Shown here piece by piece: positions 27,783 through 27,860 of a stretch of 27,860 bases of DNA. A model generated the notes under the pieces. The model did no database searches and was not told the DNA's origin. It saw only the letters and a program-made list of their open reading frames with translations. How positions within the stretch are numbered: position 1 is the first letter of the stretch; every line of letters starts with the position of its first letter. Location: the IMG/VR virus record IMGVR_UViG_3300009176_000067, positions 1 through 27,860 of that record; one strand, 5' to 3'. The stretch comes from a virus. The translations under genes were made by a program, and so were the position numbers.

Positions 27783-27860
27783 TGCCGATCCTCTGGCCGC
27801 TGGCGGCGAAACTCCAGCCGGTGCTCTGGCAGCAGCGCCCCATCTGGACGGCGAACTGTC
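27782..27860 (+). CDS. Unidentified protein, N-terminal fragment (partial)
   Basis: ATG 27782 is coupled by TGATG to the previous stop and the frame is open to the window end. The 26 visible residues start 'MPILWPLAAKLQPVLWQQRP', with repeated Leu/Trp/Pro. Presumably the next structural gene; too short to classify. Confidence 0.5.
   Translation, partial: MPILWPLAAKLQPVLWQQRPIWTANC

Noticed and set aside
1-27860. CRISPR array, insertion sequence or rRNA gene
   Set aside because: No regularly spaced direct repeats, transposase or terminal inverted repeats, and no ribosomal RNA sequence were seen.

Overview
The window reads as one temperate, tailed (siphovirus-type) bacteriophage genome segment. 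It is GC-rich, almost completely coding, and most neighbouring genes overlap through ATGA, GTGA or TGATG junctions, so long operons are likely. The host is probably an acidobacterium of the Vicinamibacteria type. This is inferred from one secreted protein (4401-4982, minus strand) whose N-terminus and C-terminal 'EEARRAGVPPGWLR' block I recall from proteins common in that lineage, and from an integrase with a similarly unusual catalytic motif; no search could be run.

Layout. 1-4331 (+): end of the late region, with the tail of an unknown gene, a three-helix membrane protein that could be a holin, an M15-type cell-wall peptidase, a two-domain protein with a proline-rich linker, a glycoside-hydrolase-like protein and several small membrane or zinc-ribbon proteins. 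4325-4383: hairpin between convergent units. 4401-4982 (-): the host-like secreted protein, probably a moron. 5126-5170: the 3' half of a tRNA-Arg(CCG), directly beside the tyrosine integrase (5176-6393, -); this is the likely attP core. 6500-6975: divergent repressor/Cro switch with two palindromes and a strong promoter that would produce a leaderless cro message. 6969-19976 (+): one long early operon with Cro, an excisionase-like protein, other DNA-binding proteins, an MT-A70 adenine methyltransferase, a putative nuclease, a probable annealing protein plus Cas4-like exonuclease pair, a replication initiator carrying iteron-like repeats and a G-quadruplex-type tract, RusA, a putative metallopeptidase, many small zinc-ribbon proteins, an exported protein and an HNH nuclease. 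20068-27860 (+): packaging and head genes, comprising small and large terminase, a ribbon-helix-helix protein, a fused prohead protease/major capsid protein, the portal (placed after the capsid), a collagen-like protein and two further virion proteins. The last gene is cut by the window end.

How it fits together. In an integrated prophage the lysis end and the integrase end lie at opposite ends of the element. Here they meet at the tRNA-derived core, and no matching 5' acceptor strand of the tRNA is present. The sequence therefore looks like the excised, circular or circularly permuted phage form. Recombination (annealing protein, exonuclease, RusA) and replication (initiator with internal origin) sit in the middle of the early operon. 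No DnaB-type helicase, polymerase or tail-assembly genes are in view; tail genes should follow beyond 27860.
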